This document shows, piece by piece, positions 23,447-33,008 of a stretch of 64,000 nt of DNA. The stretch's first letter is position 1. Each line of letters begins with the position of its first letter. The notes beneath the pieces were generated by a model. It was not told the origin of the DNA, searched no databases, and saw only the letters and a program-made list of their open reading frames with translations. This DNA comes from Rhodosporidiobolus odoratus (taxonomy: Eukaryota; Basidiomycota; Microbotryomycetes; Sporidiobolales; Sporidiobolaceae). The position numbers and the translations under genes are program-made. The stretch is from contig JAOANU010000003.1 in assembly GCA_034387635.1 (NCBI GenBank), forward strand, positions 372,001 to 436,000, given 5' to 3'.

Positions 23447-25551
23447 ATGGTCGACACTCCCATGGCGGACCCCAACCCTGAGCTTGTCGTTGACACCGAC
23501 TTTGATCAAGCTCTCAGCAATTACGGCCCGCCTCACTTGACGCCTCTGCTACCACCTCCCCCTCATCTACAAGCTCTAGCACAACGCAGTGCTCTACTTG
23601 CCTCGTGGCACCGTGATTCAGCGCAATCGGATTCTTGTACACTTCCTCTTCCCCTTGCTCCTTCTCCCGTTCTTACAGGTCTCACTGACTTTTCTCCTCC
23701 ACCTCCAGTCCTCTTTCAGCAGCTTGTTCTCTTCACCTACAATGCCTGCCGATATGTGACCCGCGCACCGCAGACCTTGGCTGAAGCTGCCCTTGCTGTC
23801 ACAACTGTCAAACCTTTCAACCCTTCCGTCAGCGATTCCCACAGGCCTCACCTTCAAGCGCATCCGTCAGACCTCTTCTTCAAGATCTACAGCACATCCT
23901 GCGCAATTCAGCTCAAGGGCAGACCCTTGTCGGTATGGCCTTACTCTGCTCCCTCATGGCTGCTAGGCTATGCTAGCTAGATCGCCTCCATTTGCTAAGT
24001 CTCTATCCTTAATTATTCTTTCCTTTCCTTTCTTGGGTTATTCTCCTTCCATTACTGGCCTTTCTATTCCTCAGATCCTGTCGTCTCCCTATATGAACTG
24101 GTTCGACCCTGCAAATGTGAGGATTGGAATGTTGAGTGATGGACGGAGTTGTAGTTCAGATGTTGTCTTCTTCTTTTTCTTCTTCAGCTTACAGTGACTA
24201 GGGTTTCATCACTGTTACTCTGGCTTCCCGCTCCTTCTGTCCTACAGCAAGACTACGTACTTCCAGTCGGCACCGCGGCCTCCCTTCGGGTCAACGTCGC
24301 TGGTCCCATCACTTTTTTAACAGTACAACCCCCTACTGTCAACATTCCCGCATCTACCCGGAATTTGTCTCGCTCCGACTCTACCCCCTCGGACGCCGCC
24401 CCTGCCCCTTTCTCCAAATCCAACTCCGGCTCCGACCTCTCCTCTCCTCTACCCACTCTTACCCCATCTCCTCGCCGCAGTTCGCGTTTCCTCCAAGCTG
24501 CCACCTATTCTCCATCCGCACACGACACCTTCTTCACCGCTCAACGGTCCCTCCGCCAATCCGCCCGTTTCACTCAACTTTCTCCGTCATTATCTTCTAT
24601 GGCACCTTCTCCCCCTTGCTCGACTACCTCCAACCCCGCCATGGTTTGGGCTTCCAGCAACCCCTTTGTGCCCCTAGCGCAGTCGGAGGCAGGCTCAGTC
24701 AGGTCAGTTGGGTCTGTCGCAAGACGGGCTACTGCCGCTGCTTGGGCAGACAAGGAACGACGACGGCGTCGTGAGGCTTTTGAAGAAGCGGAGCGTCAGG
24801 CTGATGCGAGGTTGGAGGCGGAGATGGAGGCGGCCGACGCCCTCTTGGAAGCGGGCAAGGCCAAGGATGAAAACGTCCAAGAGGTGCCTGAGCAGTCTAC
24901 TGCCGGCGCCGAGTTGGACGTTGTGCGGCGGGAACTAGAGAACTTGGAGAGGCGGCAATTGATTCTCCGGCGGCTTTCGGGCCAGCAGGGAGGTGTGGCG
25001 CTGCCCGAGGTGCTGGGGGAGGTCAAGGAGGAGGAACAGGCCACTGTTGCCATTTGGGTTAAGGTTACCCCCCCGCAGGCGTGGCAAGGAAGCTACAATT
25101 GTGTAGTCAGGGAGGCGTGGATCAAGAATGAGGAGGGATACTTTGCTGCCATTGGGTTGAAAGTCCAGGCGCGGATCTCTGAGGTTTCCACCTCCTACCC
25201 TTCCCATATCCTCCACTCTCTCTTCTCTCCGGACCAGGTTAACAGCCTTAGTGCTTTAGCCTGGGGCGAATTCCTTTCACTTCCGCCTCACAGGTTCTTG
25301 AGGCAGTTCGATCGCATTGGAAGGATGATCAAGCCTCAGATGCGGCGCTCCTAGCCTATCGTTCCGCCCGTCAGGGTAGCCTTTGGGCAAGGGACTTTGG
25401 TGCTAAGCTGGAGACGCTTGCCGACGCATGCTTCGATCGGACCGTTGACGAAGCGGATCAAATCTCTTCCTTCGTTGCAGGTCTCAATGGCAACTACTGC
25501 GAGTTCCTCATGTTGGTTGCGAGAGTAGTTCAGGGTGGGCGGAAGACTTGA
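23447..25551 (+). CDS. Gag-like protein gene with introns, probably retroelement-derived
   Basis: The open region starts at MVDTPMADP and ends at TGA 25549. Parts that join well are: first block from 23447; a block starting near 23725 (QLVLFTYNACRYVT); a short exon near 24076-24117 (ILSSPYMNWFDPAN); a long exon 24248-25183; and a last exon 25294-25551. The long exon has a Ser/Pro-rich part, then a coiled coil of Glu/Arg/Ala (about 24730-25010). Its end (WIKNEEGYFAAIGLKVQA) and the last exon (LLAYRSARQGSLWARDFG ... ISSFVAGLN) resemble the Gag domain of LTR retrotransposons. No protease, integrase or reverse transcriptase follows. It could be a domesticated Gag or a relic. No matching flanking LTRs were found by eye. 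The early exon joins are uncertain. Confidence 0.5.
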
Positions 25552-26162
25552 GGAGGAGTTGATGTTTGGTTTGGGAAGGTCAAGTTGGAGGGATAATTCT
25601 TCCTTCCCTCTTTCCTGCTTTGCTCCACTTTGGTTCTTGTTCTCCTTCACTTCTTTGGTTGGTGTCTACCTTTCCCGAGTTGTTCCTATCCCTCCTTTGT
25701 CGGTGTCACCTTCATGCCTGGGAGCATGGTGAGACACTTTGCCGTGCTACTTACACTTCCCTATATAACCTCGTCTTCCTCTCTTTCCTTTTCTCTGCTT
25801 TGCCGTTCACACTTTGTTCTCTCTCGCCTCTAGGTAAGTAGTTCTTCCTTAGTTGACTGCTATACCATACACTGTTCACACTTTGTTCTCTCTCGCCTCT
25901 AGCGAGGCTTCATATTGCTACACAAGCCCGTGTGGCTGCAGCCTGGTGCACGTGCTCCCTCCGTCCGCTCGCACCATGACCTTGACCACCACCCATGAGG
26001 ACGTTCCAATCTCCTTCACTGCTTGCCTTGTGTGCAGACCACCGTCAACCCATGGGTGGCAGTCTTGCATCCCCTTTATGGTAAGTCATCTCACCCTGCT
26101 CCTGTCCTTGCTCGGGGATCCCATCTCCACGGTACCTCCTGAATACCCTCCCAAGCCAAACC
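25552..26162. other. Intergenic region with a 29-bp direct repeat
   Basis: No gene is supported. A perfect 29-base direct repeat occurs at 25805-25833 and 25874-25902, 69 bases apart. A TATA-like run (CTATATAA, about 25761) lies shortly before the first copy. Both repeat copies end in CTCTAG, which resembles a splice acceptor. Confidence 0.45.
25805..25902. repeat. 29-bp direct repeat pair
   Basis: Copies at 25805-25833 and 25874-25902 are identical by eye and pyrimidine-rich. They could be slippage products or the remains of a small insertion. Confidence 0.7.
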
Positions 26163-26393
26163 TGTGAGAATGGAGCTAGTGGCGCAAAGTAGGTTGGGAA
26201 GAAGGGAAGAGGGAACTTGTTTAGATTGGCAGCAGCCGATGCGGGGCTTCTTCTTCAGTCGCTCACACATCTTACCGCCTGCTGCCAGGTTTGTTATATG
26301 TTCACTAGTATAGTCTCTAATGCAACTTCAGTAGCTCACGCATCTTACCGCCTGCTGCCAGCCTGTTTCGCCGTCGTCTCATCAATTTTGTCT
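26163..26393 (+). mobile_element. Solo LTR of the copia family, with target-site duplication
   Basis: This 231-base stretch begins TGTGAGAA and ends TTTTGTCT and follows the LTRs of the full copia element downstream almost base by base, with clear divergence. Shared features are the core TTGGCAGCAG, two copies of CATCTTACCGC, GTTATATGTTC and GCCGTCGTC. It is flanked by AAACC at 26158-26162 and again at 26394-26398, a perfect 5-bp target-site duplication. This is what remains after recombination between the two LTRs of an older insertion. Confidence 0.9.
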
Positions 26394-27380
26394 AAACCCA
26401 CATCACAGAAAAGGGGCAGTAGGCAAATACACGCACCTGGCCTCCTCGGTCCCTCTTCCCTCCTTGGGGCGTGCCTGGCAAATCCATGCCAGAGCCCCTG
26501 CTGCAGGGGAGGCCCAGGCAACCCCGTCTTGTTGAAGGGCGGGAGTAGGCGAGTTCGTGTTTTTTTCGTCGGAAGATCCTGAGATCGCTAGCTGACGGGA
26601 GTGCGTAGAACGCGCCCCTTGTGTACAGCCCACAGCCCCTGATGCAGAGCAAGCAGGGGCAGCCCATTGCTGACGGGCAGGACAAGGTGATTTGGTGCCC
26701 AACCACTTCGAGACACGACAACATCGCGTCACGAGTTTGCCTCAAGGTGTGGTTTCGCCGAAGAAGGAGGGACAGAGAGGTTGACGATATCCTGGCGTCT
26801 ACATGCTATAACAAACACTTCAGCTCATGGCCCTAGCCTGCGCCCAGCGCGTCTCCCCCTCGTTTGCCAATGTTCGGTGCAGGGTTCTGAGGGGATTCTT
26901 GACAGGAAAGGGCCAAACACACCTGTGCTTGTGTCGCTCAAGATGGAATGTGCTGCACTGCCTACAAGTGCACACTGCTCAAAGAGATAGACAGACACGA
27001 GCAGGAGAAGAGCTGCTCGCAGTCGGCTAAAAGCATGAATTGACCAAACACGCGCATTCACTGTCTCCCTCTCGCATCCCATTGTGGCTAGGAGTGGCAT
27101 TGCGGGGCCAATTTACAGCAGTCTCTTACGGAGCGGGCATGACTCATCGTCCTGCATTTCAGAAGCCGCGGAAGAAAAAAATGGAGAGGCCTTGCTGAGT
27201 CCACCGACGTCGACCTTGAGGGAGGCCAGGGGCTCAGCGGGAATAGGGGTAACTTGAGTAAGACTAGCTTAGTAGAAGCGATCACACGAGAGTAACAGTG
27301 AAGAATCCCTTGTTACGAAAGCTGAAGGAGAAAGAAGAAACCACAACAATTCTACACAAGTTGCCTCCGCTTGTCCCAAT
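26394..27380. other. Non-coding accessory sequence between solo LTR and copia element
   Basis: Nearly 1 kb with no supportable gene. It has a near-palindrome CCCCTGCTGCAGGGG at about 26495-26509 and related CCCCTG/CAGGGG segments near 26635-26660, but nothing with a known role. Confidence 0.4.
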
Positions 27381-27610
27381 TGTGAGAAGGGAGCGGGTGA
27401 CGCGAAGTAGGTTAGGATGAAGGGAAGAGGGAACTGTCTAGATTGGCAGCAGCGGATGCGGAGCTTCTTCTTCAGTCGCTCACGCATCTTACCGCTTGCT
27501 GCCAGGTCCGTTATATGTTCTCTTGTATAGTCTCTATTGCAACTTGAGTCGCTCGCGCATCTTACCGCTTGCTGCCAGCTCACTTCGCCGTCGTCCCATC
27601 AGAATTGTCT
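27381..27610 (+). repeat. 5' LTR of the copia element
   Basis: 230 bases from TGTGAGAAGG to GAATTGTCT. The end is CT where most LTRs end CA; the target-site duplication and the primer-binding site both place the border here. It should hold the promoter and transcription start. A TATA-like GTTATATG lies at about 27510. Confidence 0.93.
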
Positions 27611-27620
27611 TGGTAGCACC
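27611..27620 (+). promoter_or_regulatory. Primer-binding site, initiator-tRNA type
   Basis: TGGTAGCACC follows the LTR without a gap. It starts with TGGTA, as in Ty1 (TGGTAGCGCC), which pairs with the 3' end of initiator methionine tRNA. One base differs from the Ty1 site. Confidence 0.75.
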
Positions 27621-27877
27621 TTCCCCGGTCACACGACCTGAGGGACTGAACAACAGCCAACACGGACGACGAAGCAATACTAGCAGAGCTGGAGCACCTC
27701 GACAGCGCCCAAGAGCGAACTGAACTCAATGAAGAGTTCCGCCAACTCCTTCCCCTCATCACCTCCACTCCCGAGCCCGAAGCAGCGCCAGAGTTAGACG
27801 ACCCTGGTACCGCCCCTCTCATCTCTCCGATCAGCCTACCTCCTGCACCACTCCCACCGCCCGTACCCGCGCCTACC

Positions 27878-29686
27878 ATGTCCTCCACCTCGAGTACCTC
27901 TCTCTCCATGTGGGAGAGGGCGTTCAGCGAGATCGGACCCCTCAGCTCCTCCACCTGGCCCCGCTGGGCTGACCTCCTCCCCAAAGCCGTCGCCGCCATC
28001 GCCAAAGTGCCCGGCGCCATCTTTTACCTCGACAGCACCATTTCCTACCCCCAGTACACCAAGGTCAACATCGTCGAAACCCTCAGCGACCCGACCAAGC
28101 GCCAGGTCTACAACGACTGGTTCAAGATCACCGACAACCTGGTGATGGTCGTGGACGCGTACGGTGGTACCGACGCAAAGTCTCGCGTCGAGGGGTACGA
28201 GACCAGGTATGGAAATGCGCCAGCGCTTTGGGAAAGTTTGGAGAAATGGTTTGGGCGGACAGGTACGGGAACGGAGAGGATCGTCCACGTGGCAGAAATC
28301 ATGAACAGCCGCTGGGACGAGGTCGAGTCGCCATCTATCTGGGTCAACTCGCTTCAACGCCTCCAACTTGTCGTCAACACTGCCTACCGCCAGGACGCCG
28401 CTGAAGCAGTCGACCAGAGCGCCAAGAGTACCCAGTCCGACAAGCTATGCGCTATCTCCGACAACCTCCTCCGCGACCTCGTCCTGGCTTTCCTCCCCGA
28501 GTCCTACGCCAGCCCTCTCCTTCTCAATGTCACCGCAAAGAGCACCCTCTCGGACGTCAAGACATCCTTACAAAACCTCTACGACTCTCGCGCCGGTAGA
28601 GAAACCATCGCCGCCGCCGAATCCGCCCGCCGCACGTTTGCTCCCTCACAACCCACTCCCTCTCCTCAACAACTGTCTCGCCCCACTTGCTCATCTACCC
28701 CACAGCGCGGTCGAGGAGGCGGTCGAGGAGGGAAACGAGGCGGACCAGGACGCCCAAAAACCTCGGCTACCAAGTACACCGGTTACGAGAAGTGGGCGCA
28801 TGGAACCTTTGTCGACTCCAACAATGTCACGAGGTTCAAGGTTCCAGAGGGGATGTGCTTTGGGTGTTTCAAGATGGGCCACTACGCTTCGGCGTGCAAG
28901 GAGAACCAGGCGCAGAGTAGGGTTGACGAGTTGAAGAGTGCGGGAATCAGGGTACCGCTCGAGGAGGCTATGGGGTTGCATGTATTCGACTGCAATCCGG
29001 GGGCTACGCACGACGAGGCGGCTCGAATCGCCATCAACGCTCTCCTCGCACGCCTCGACCTCGGCGAGAACCTCTCTTCCCCCACCGACGATGCCCTCAT
29101 CGGCAACATCGTTCAACTCGACGTCGACGTCAAACCCCGCTTTTACCATGTCTCCCTCGACGACAACAGCACTGCCCCCGCCACTTTCTCCTACCGTGCC
29201 ACCACGAGCACCCCGCCCGAATTCGTCCTCGACTCCGGGGTGAGTCGCCATTTCACCACGGAGCGAAGGTACCTCCGCAATTACGTCCCATACGCTAATC
29301 CCCGCAAGGTGGGTGGCGCTTTTGGCAGTGGCGGGAAGGCGGTAGGAGAGGGCGACATCGTCTTCGACCTCGACGGCGGGCCCATCGGGTTCAAGGGAGT
29401 GATGTTGGTGCCGGACTTGGGAGCAAACCTCCTGTCCACGGCGAGGATGATGATGGCGGGACTTGTCTTCTCAAACACCAGGGAGAAGATGTCGATCTCA
29501 AGCGAGGAGGGCGAAGTACTCCTGGAGGTGCCGGTCAAGCCGACGATGGGTATTGAGGCAGGGCGGGTGCGTCCCATCTCTACTCCAAATCCCTCCCCTG
29601 AGCGCGCTTTCAAACTGGACGGGGCTGACCACGCGTCTTGCTGGCACCGTCGTTTAGGTCATCTCTCTCTTGAGCGCCTAAAATAG
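27878..29686 (+). CDS. Copia Gag-protease and start of integrase, ending at an in-frame UAG
   Basis: 602 residues from MSSTSSTSLSMWERAF to TAG at 29684-29686. Residues about 20-260 form the copia Gag domain. A zinc knuckle, CFGCFKMGHYASAC (C-x2-C-x4-H-x4-C, from residue 327), binds RNA. The retroviral-type aspartic protease has its active-site triplet in VLDSGVSRHF (near residue 452) and a LVPDLGANLLS block. The frame then enters the integrase zinc domain, giving WHRRLGHLS (the two His ligands), before the stop. An open frame without an ATG extends upstream to 27650 and reads like protein (DDEAILAELEHLDSAQE), so the real N-terminus may be longer or come from a spliced leader. Function: virus-like particle formation and polyprotein cleavage. 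Confidence 0.92.
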   Translation: MSSTSSTSLSMWERAFSEIGPLSSSTWPRWADLLPKAVAAIAKVPGAIFYLDSTISYPQYTKVNIVETLSDPTKRQVYNDWFKITDNLVMVVDAYGGTDAKSRVEGYETRYGNAPALWESLEKWFGRTGTGTERIVHVAEIMNSRWDEVESPSIWVNSLQRLQLVVNTAYRQDAAEAVDQSAKSTQSDKLCAISDNLLRDLVLAFLPESYASPLLLNVTAKSTLSDVKTSLQNLYDSRAGRETIAAAESARRTFAPSQPTPSPQQLSRPTCSSTPQRGRGGGRGGKRGGPGRPKTSATKYTGYEKWAHGTFVDSNNVTRFKVPEGMCFGCFKMGHYASACKENQAQSRVDELKSAGIRVPLEEAMGLHVFDCNPGATHDEAARIAINALLARLDLGENLSSPTDDALIGNIVQLDVDVKPRFYHVSLDDNSTAPATFSYRATTSTPPEFVLDSGVSRHFTTERRYLRNYVPYANPRKVGGAFGSGGKAVGEGDIVFDLDGGPIGFKGVMLVPDLGANLLSTARMMMAGLVFSNTREKMSISSEEGEVLLEVPVKPTMGIEAGRVRPISTPNPSPERAFKLDGADHASCWHRRLGHLSLERLK

Positions 29687-32600
29687 TTAGAGAGTCGTAG
29701 CACGGGGTTGAGTGGAATAAAGGAGTTGGGACTACTGCACTTGTGTGACGCGTGCGAGCGGAGTAAGGCTACGAGGAGGGCAGTGGCGAATGAGGCGGAA
29801 AATCCACCTACGAGGAAGAATGAGTTGGTGCACTCGGACACATGGGGTCATTCACCAGTACGGGGCATCCGAGGCGACCGGTACTTCAACATCGTCGTCG
29901 ACGGGTTCACCCGGTACATGTGGGGGGAGTCGGCGGCGACGAAATACTCTATCCCTTCTGCCGTTGTTGGGCGCCTCAAGAAGGTTTCTCAAGCGGGGGG
30001 GAATGATACTATCGTTTCCTTCCAATCTGACAACGGTGGTGAGTTCGTCAATTCCACCCTCTCTCCTTTCCTCGCTACCGCGGGCATCGTCCATCGTCGA
30101 ACCGTTCCTTACACCCACGGGCAAAACGGTTTCGTCGAGCGCCGCTTCCGGAGTCTCCTGGAAGTAGCGCGTTCTCTCCTTTCCGACTCTCGCCTCCCCC
30201 TGTCCCTCTGGCCGTACGCGGTTTCGTCAGCTGTCTACCTCTCGAACCGCTCTCCAACCTCCTCTCTGCCAAATTCAATCACGCCCTACGAAGCGTACTT
30301 CGGCAAACCTCCATCCCTCTCCAACCTCCGTGCTTGGGGCTGCGTAGCATACCTCTTCCTTACGCCGGAACGGGCAAACGGTCCAAATAAGCTACAAGAC
30401 CGCGGGATCAAAGCGCGGTTCATAGGTTACCCGGAGGATTCGAAGGGTTGGTACTTTTGGGTACCATCGCAGAGGAAAATTGTGGTTGCGTGGAGTGCAA
30501 GGTTTGTGGAAGACAAATTTGAGGATGAAAGGAGTCAATCAGAGGTGAGAAACTGGGATGGGTGGGTGGATGAGTTTTTGGAAGCGAGGGATGAATTGGG
30601 GGAGTCGGTCGTAAGGGAGGGTTCTCCACCTCTGGAGGAGGAGGGAGCGACACCGCGCTCAGGTGATCAAGAGGAGGAAAACCCCTCACCAAATCAATCG
30701 CCTTCTTCTCCTCCGCAGAACGCTCCTTCTTCCCCTCCGCAGAACGCCCCTCAACCTCCCCTTCCCCCACCACAAGTTCCAAACATCCCACCTCCTGCTC
30801 CTGATCCTCCTCGACGCTCCTCCCGGCTCCAAGTCGCAGACGCACCCTTCTTCCAACCCCTTGAAGGCGCCCCCCAACAACAGACATCTTCCGCAGACAA
30901 TATCGCGCTATCTACCTTCCTTCCCCCCTCGCTCGCAGCACGCTTTGTTGCCAGTAGCCGACGCCCAGCACCTCGCAAATATCCTTCCAACCCACTCCCC
31001 TCTCCTTCCAAGACCTTCGCTGTCGACCTCTCCCTCGCATTTGCCGTCCACGATCCCTCTCTCGACTTCGATAAATCTACATCCTCTTACCTCACTTTTG
31101 AGGTCTCTGCCTCCAGCACAAGATCCGAGCTTCGCGCCGAGCTGGAGAAGGCGCTCTCCACCTCACCAGCTTGGAATGGTTCGCTTGACGAACCGAGTTT
31201 CAAGCAAGCCATGGCGGGGCCAGACGTCGAGAAGTGGGTAGATGCTATGATGGCGGAGTTGGCAGCTTTTGAGGCGACTGGCACGTGGGAGGAGGACTTG
31301 GTGGATCTTCCTGAGGGACGACGGGCCATTTCGGTAAAATGGGTACTTCTCATCAAGCGGGACGCAGATGGACGGGTGATTAAGTATAAGGCTAGGCTGG
31401 TTGCTCAGGGCGATATGCAGGTGGAGGGAGTGGATTACGACGAAACTTTCTCCTCTACCGTCCGCCTCACCACCGTCCGCGTCGTCTACGCACTCCTCGC
31501 GTCCAATCCGTCTTGGACCTACCGCCAATTCGACATCTCTAACGCTTACCTCCTGGGCATACTCAACCAGGAGACTTACATCCGGCAGCCACCCGGGTTT
31601 ACCGACGCTTCGTGGCCGTCGGCGGTAAGAAGACTGAGGAAAGCGTTGTATGGTTTGAGGCAAGGAGGAAGGGAATGGCAGAAGGTGTTGAGGAACGCGT
31701 TGGAGAGCCTAGGGTTCAGGAGGAGTGACGCAGACCACGGTCTGTATGTGAGGAAGAAGGATGGTAAGACTGCCATCATCCCCACTCATGTCGACGACGG
31801 CCTCCTTATTGGCGACGACGACCTCGACGCCATCCTCGACTCTCTCAGCCAGAAGCTCGAGGGTAAGCTCAAGAAGGTCGATACAGGCCTCTTCCTCGGC
31901 ATGCGGATGCAACGCCTCAAGGATGGAGCTGTAGAACTCGACCAGTCCCATTGCGCCAAATCCGTCCTTGAGCGGTTCTTCCCCGACGGCCTCACCTCCC
32001 GCACAACTCCTCTTGACTCCGACTACTCTTCCGTCTCCCCCGCCGCCGAAGACGAACGCTCCGACTGCCCATACCGCGAGCTGCTTGGGGCACTCGTCTA
32101 TCTCTCCTCCTGCACCCGCCCCGATCTCGCCTTTGCCTTATCCTTCGCATCTCGCTTTTCCGCCTGTCCAGCAGAACGACATTGGTCCATCCTCGTCCGC
32201 ATCTGCCGCTTCTTAAGCGGTACCTTGAGTGTCGGCCTTCGCTATAACCCGGCGCCGTCTGGGTTTTCCGCCGACCTTCTCTCGGGTTGGAGTGACAGTG
32301 ATCACGCGGGAGACAGGGACACGAGGCGATCGGTATCGGGGTATGTGTATGGGACTGGGTGGGATTCTTTGTGGTCGACGGCAGTGGCGTGGATGTCGAG
32401 GAGGCAGAAGTCGGTGGCGATCTCGTCGACGGAAGCGGAGTATGTCGCTCTCTCTGAGGCGGCACGCGAAGCGCTGTGGCTACGTGCCCTTCTCCTCGAC
32501 CTCGGCTATCCGCCCTCCTCCCCAACACTCGTGCGAGGTGTCAACTCGGGGTCTCTCCTTCTCGCCTCTCACCCGACTTTGCACTCTCGTACCAAGCATA

Positions 32601-32803
32601 TCGGCGTTCACTATCATTTCACCCGTGAACTTGTCGAAAATGGTACCCTCGCTTTGAAGTGGATCCCTACGGACGATATGGTGGCGGACTTTATGACAAA
32701 GGGTTTGGGAGGAGCGAAGCATGTTTTGTTTTCGGGAAGGTGTGGGTTAAGAAACCTCCTTCGCGAGGGAGGGTGTGAGAAGGGAGCGGGTGACACAAAG
32801 TAG
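29687..32803 (+). CDS. Copia integrase, reverse transcriptase and RNase H, in frame after the UAG
   Basis: The same frame continues from the stop to TAG at 32801. It starts with the two Cys of the integrase zinc domain (CDAC), then the catalytic core: D in LVHSDTWGHS, D in SFQSDNGGEF and E in NGFVERRF. A Pro/Ser-rich linker follows. Reverse transcriptase has WVLLIKRDADGRVIKYKARL, the Asp in RQFDISNAYL and the active-site box as HVDDGLLIG, a variant of the usual YVDD. RNase H shows WSDSDHAGD, SVSGYV and STEAEYVALSEA; the end (MVADFMTKGL) is typical of copia. The last 10 codons lie inside the 3' LTR. Expressed only if the UAG is read through, or from another start. Confidence 0.92.
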   Translation, partial: LESRSTGLSGIKELGLLHLCDACERSKATRRAVANEAENPPTRKNELVHSDTWGHSPVRGIRGDRYFNIVVDGFTRYMWGESAATKYSIPSAVVGRLKKVSQAGGNDTIVSFQSDNGGEFVNSTLSPFLATAGIVHRRTVPYTHGQNGFVERRFRSLLEVARSLLSDSRLPLSLWPYAVSSAVYLSNRSPTSSLPNSITPYEAYFGKPPSLSNLRAWGCVAYLFLTPERANGPNKLQDRGIKARFIGYPEDSKGWYFWVPSQRKIVVAWSARFVEDKFEDERSQSEVRNWDGWVDEFLEARDELGESVVREGSPPLEEEGATPRSGDQEEENPSPNQSPSSPPQNAPSSPPQNAPQPPLPPPQVPNIPPPAPDPPRRSSRLQVADAPFFQPLEGAPQQQTSSADNIALSTFLPPSLAARFVASSRRPAPRKYPSNPLPSPSKTFAVDLSLAFAVHDPSLDFDKSTSSYLTFEVSASSTRSELRAELEKALSTSPAWNGSLDEPSFKQAMAGPDVEKWVDAMMAELAAFEATGTWEEDLVDLPEGRRAISVKWVLLIKRDADGRVIKYKARLVAQGDMQVEGVDYDETFSSTVRLTTVRVVYALLASNPSWTYRQFDISNAYLLGILNQETYIRQPPGFTDASWPSAVRRLRKALYGLRQGGREWQKVLRNALESLGFRRSDADHGLYVRKKDGKTAIIPTHVDDGLLIGDDDLDAILDSLSQKLEGKLKKVDTGLFLGMRMQRLKDGAVELDQSHCAKSVLERFFPDGLTSRTTPLDSDYSSVSPAAEDERSDCPYRELLGALVYLSSCTRPDLAFALSFASRFSACPAERHWSILVRICRFLSGTLSVGLRYNPAPSGFSADLLSGWSDSDHAGDRDTRRSVSGYVYGTGWDSLWSTAVAWMSRRQKSVAISSTEAEYVALSEAAREALWLRALLLDLGYPPSSPTLVRGVNSGSLLLASHPTLHSRTKHIGVHYHFTRELVENGTLALKWIPTDDMVADFMTKGLGGAKHVLFSGRCGLRNLLREGGCEKGAGDTK
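32764..32773 (+). promoter_or_regulatory. Polypurine tract of the copia element
   Basis: CGAGGGAGGG sits directly before the 3' LTR, where plus-strand DNA synthesis is primed. It lies within the end of the pol frame. Confidence 0.75.
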
Positions 32804-33003
32804 GTTAGGATGAAGGGAAGAGGGAACTGTCTAGATTGGCAGCAGCGGATGCGGAGCTTCTTCTTCAGTCGCTCACGCATCTTACCGCTTGCTGCCAGGT
32901 CCGTTATATGTTCTCTTGTATAGTCTCTATTGCAACTTGAGTCGCTCACGCATCTTACCGCTTGCTGCCAGCTCACTTCGCCGTCGTCCCATCAGAATTG
33001 TCT
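32774..33003 (+). repeat. 3' LTR of the copia element
   Basis: 230 bases, same borders as the 5' LTR. By eye the differences are two bases near position 25 (GACACAAAG against GACGCGAAG) and one near position 175. CCAAT follows at 33004. Confidence 0.93.
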
Positions 33004-33008
33004 CCAAT

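Larger units (their letters stand above)
27381..33003 (+). mobile_element. Ty1/copia LTR retrotransposon, nearly intact
   Basis: A 5.6-kb element bounded by 230-bp LTRs and by CCAAT on both sides (27376-27380 and 33004-33008), a 5-bp target-site duplication. It has a primer-binding site right after the 5' LTR, a Gag-protease-integrase-RT-RNase H order (integrase before RT, so copia and not gypsy), and a purine tract just before the 3' LTR. The two LTRs differ at only about three positions by eye, so the insertion is recent. The polyprotein frame is continuous except for one UAG at 29684. It carries the same LTR family as the solo LTR upstream. Confidence 0.95.

Noticed and set aside
26495..26509. 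Short palindrome CCCCTGCTGCAGGGG
   Set aside because: Too short to claim a terminator or element end, and no partner inverted repeat with a target-site duplication was found.
27836..32528. Many long minus-strand frames inside the copia element
   Set aside because: They mirror the high-GC pol and gag frames on the other strand and have no motifs of their own.
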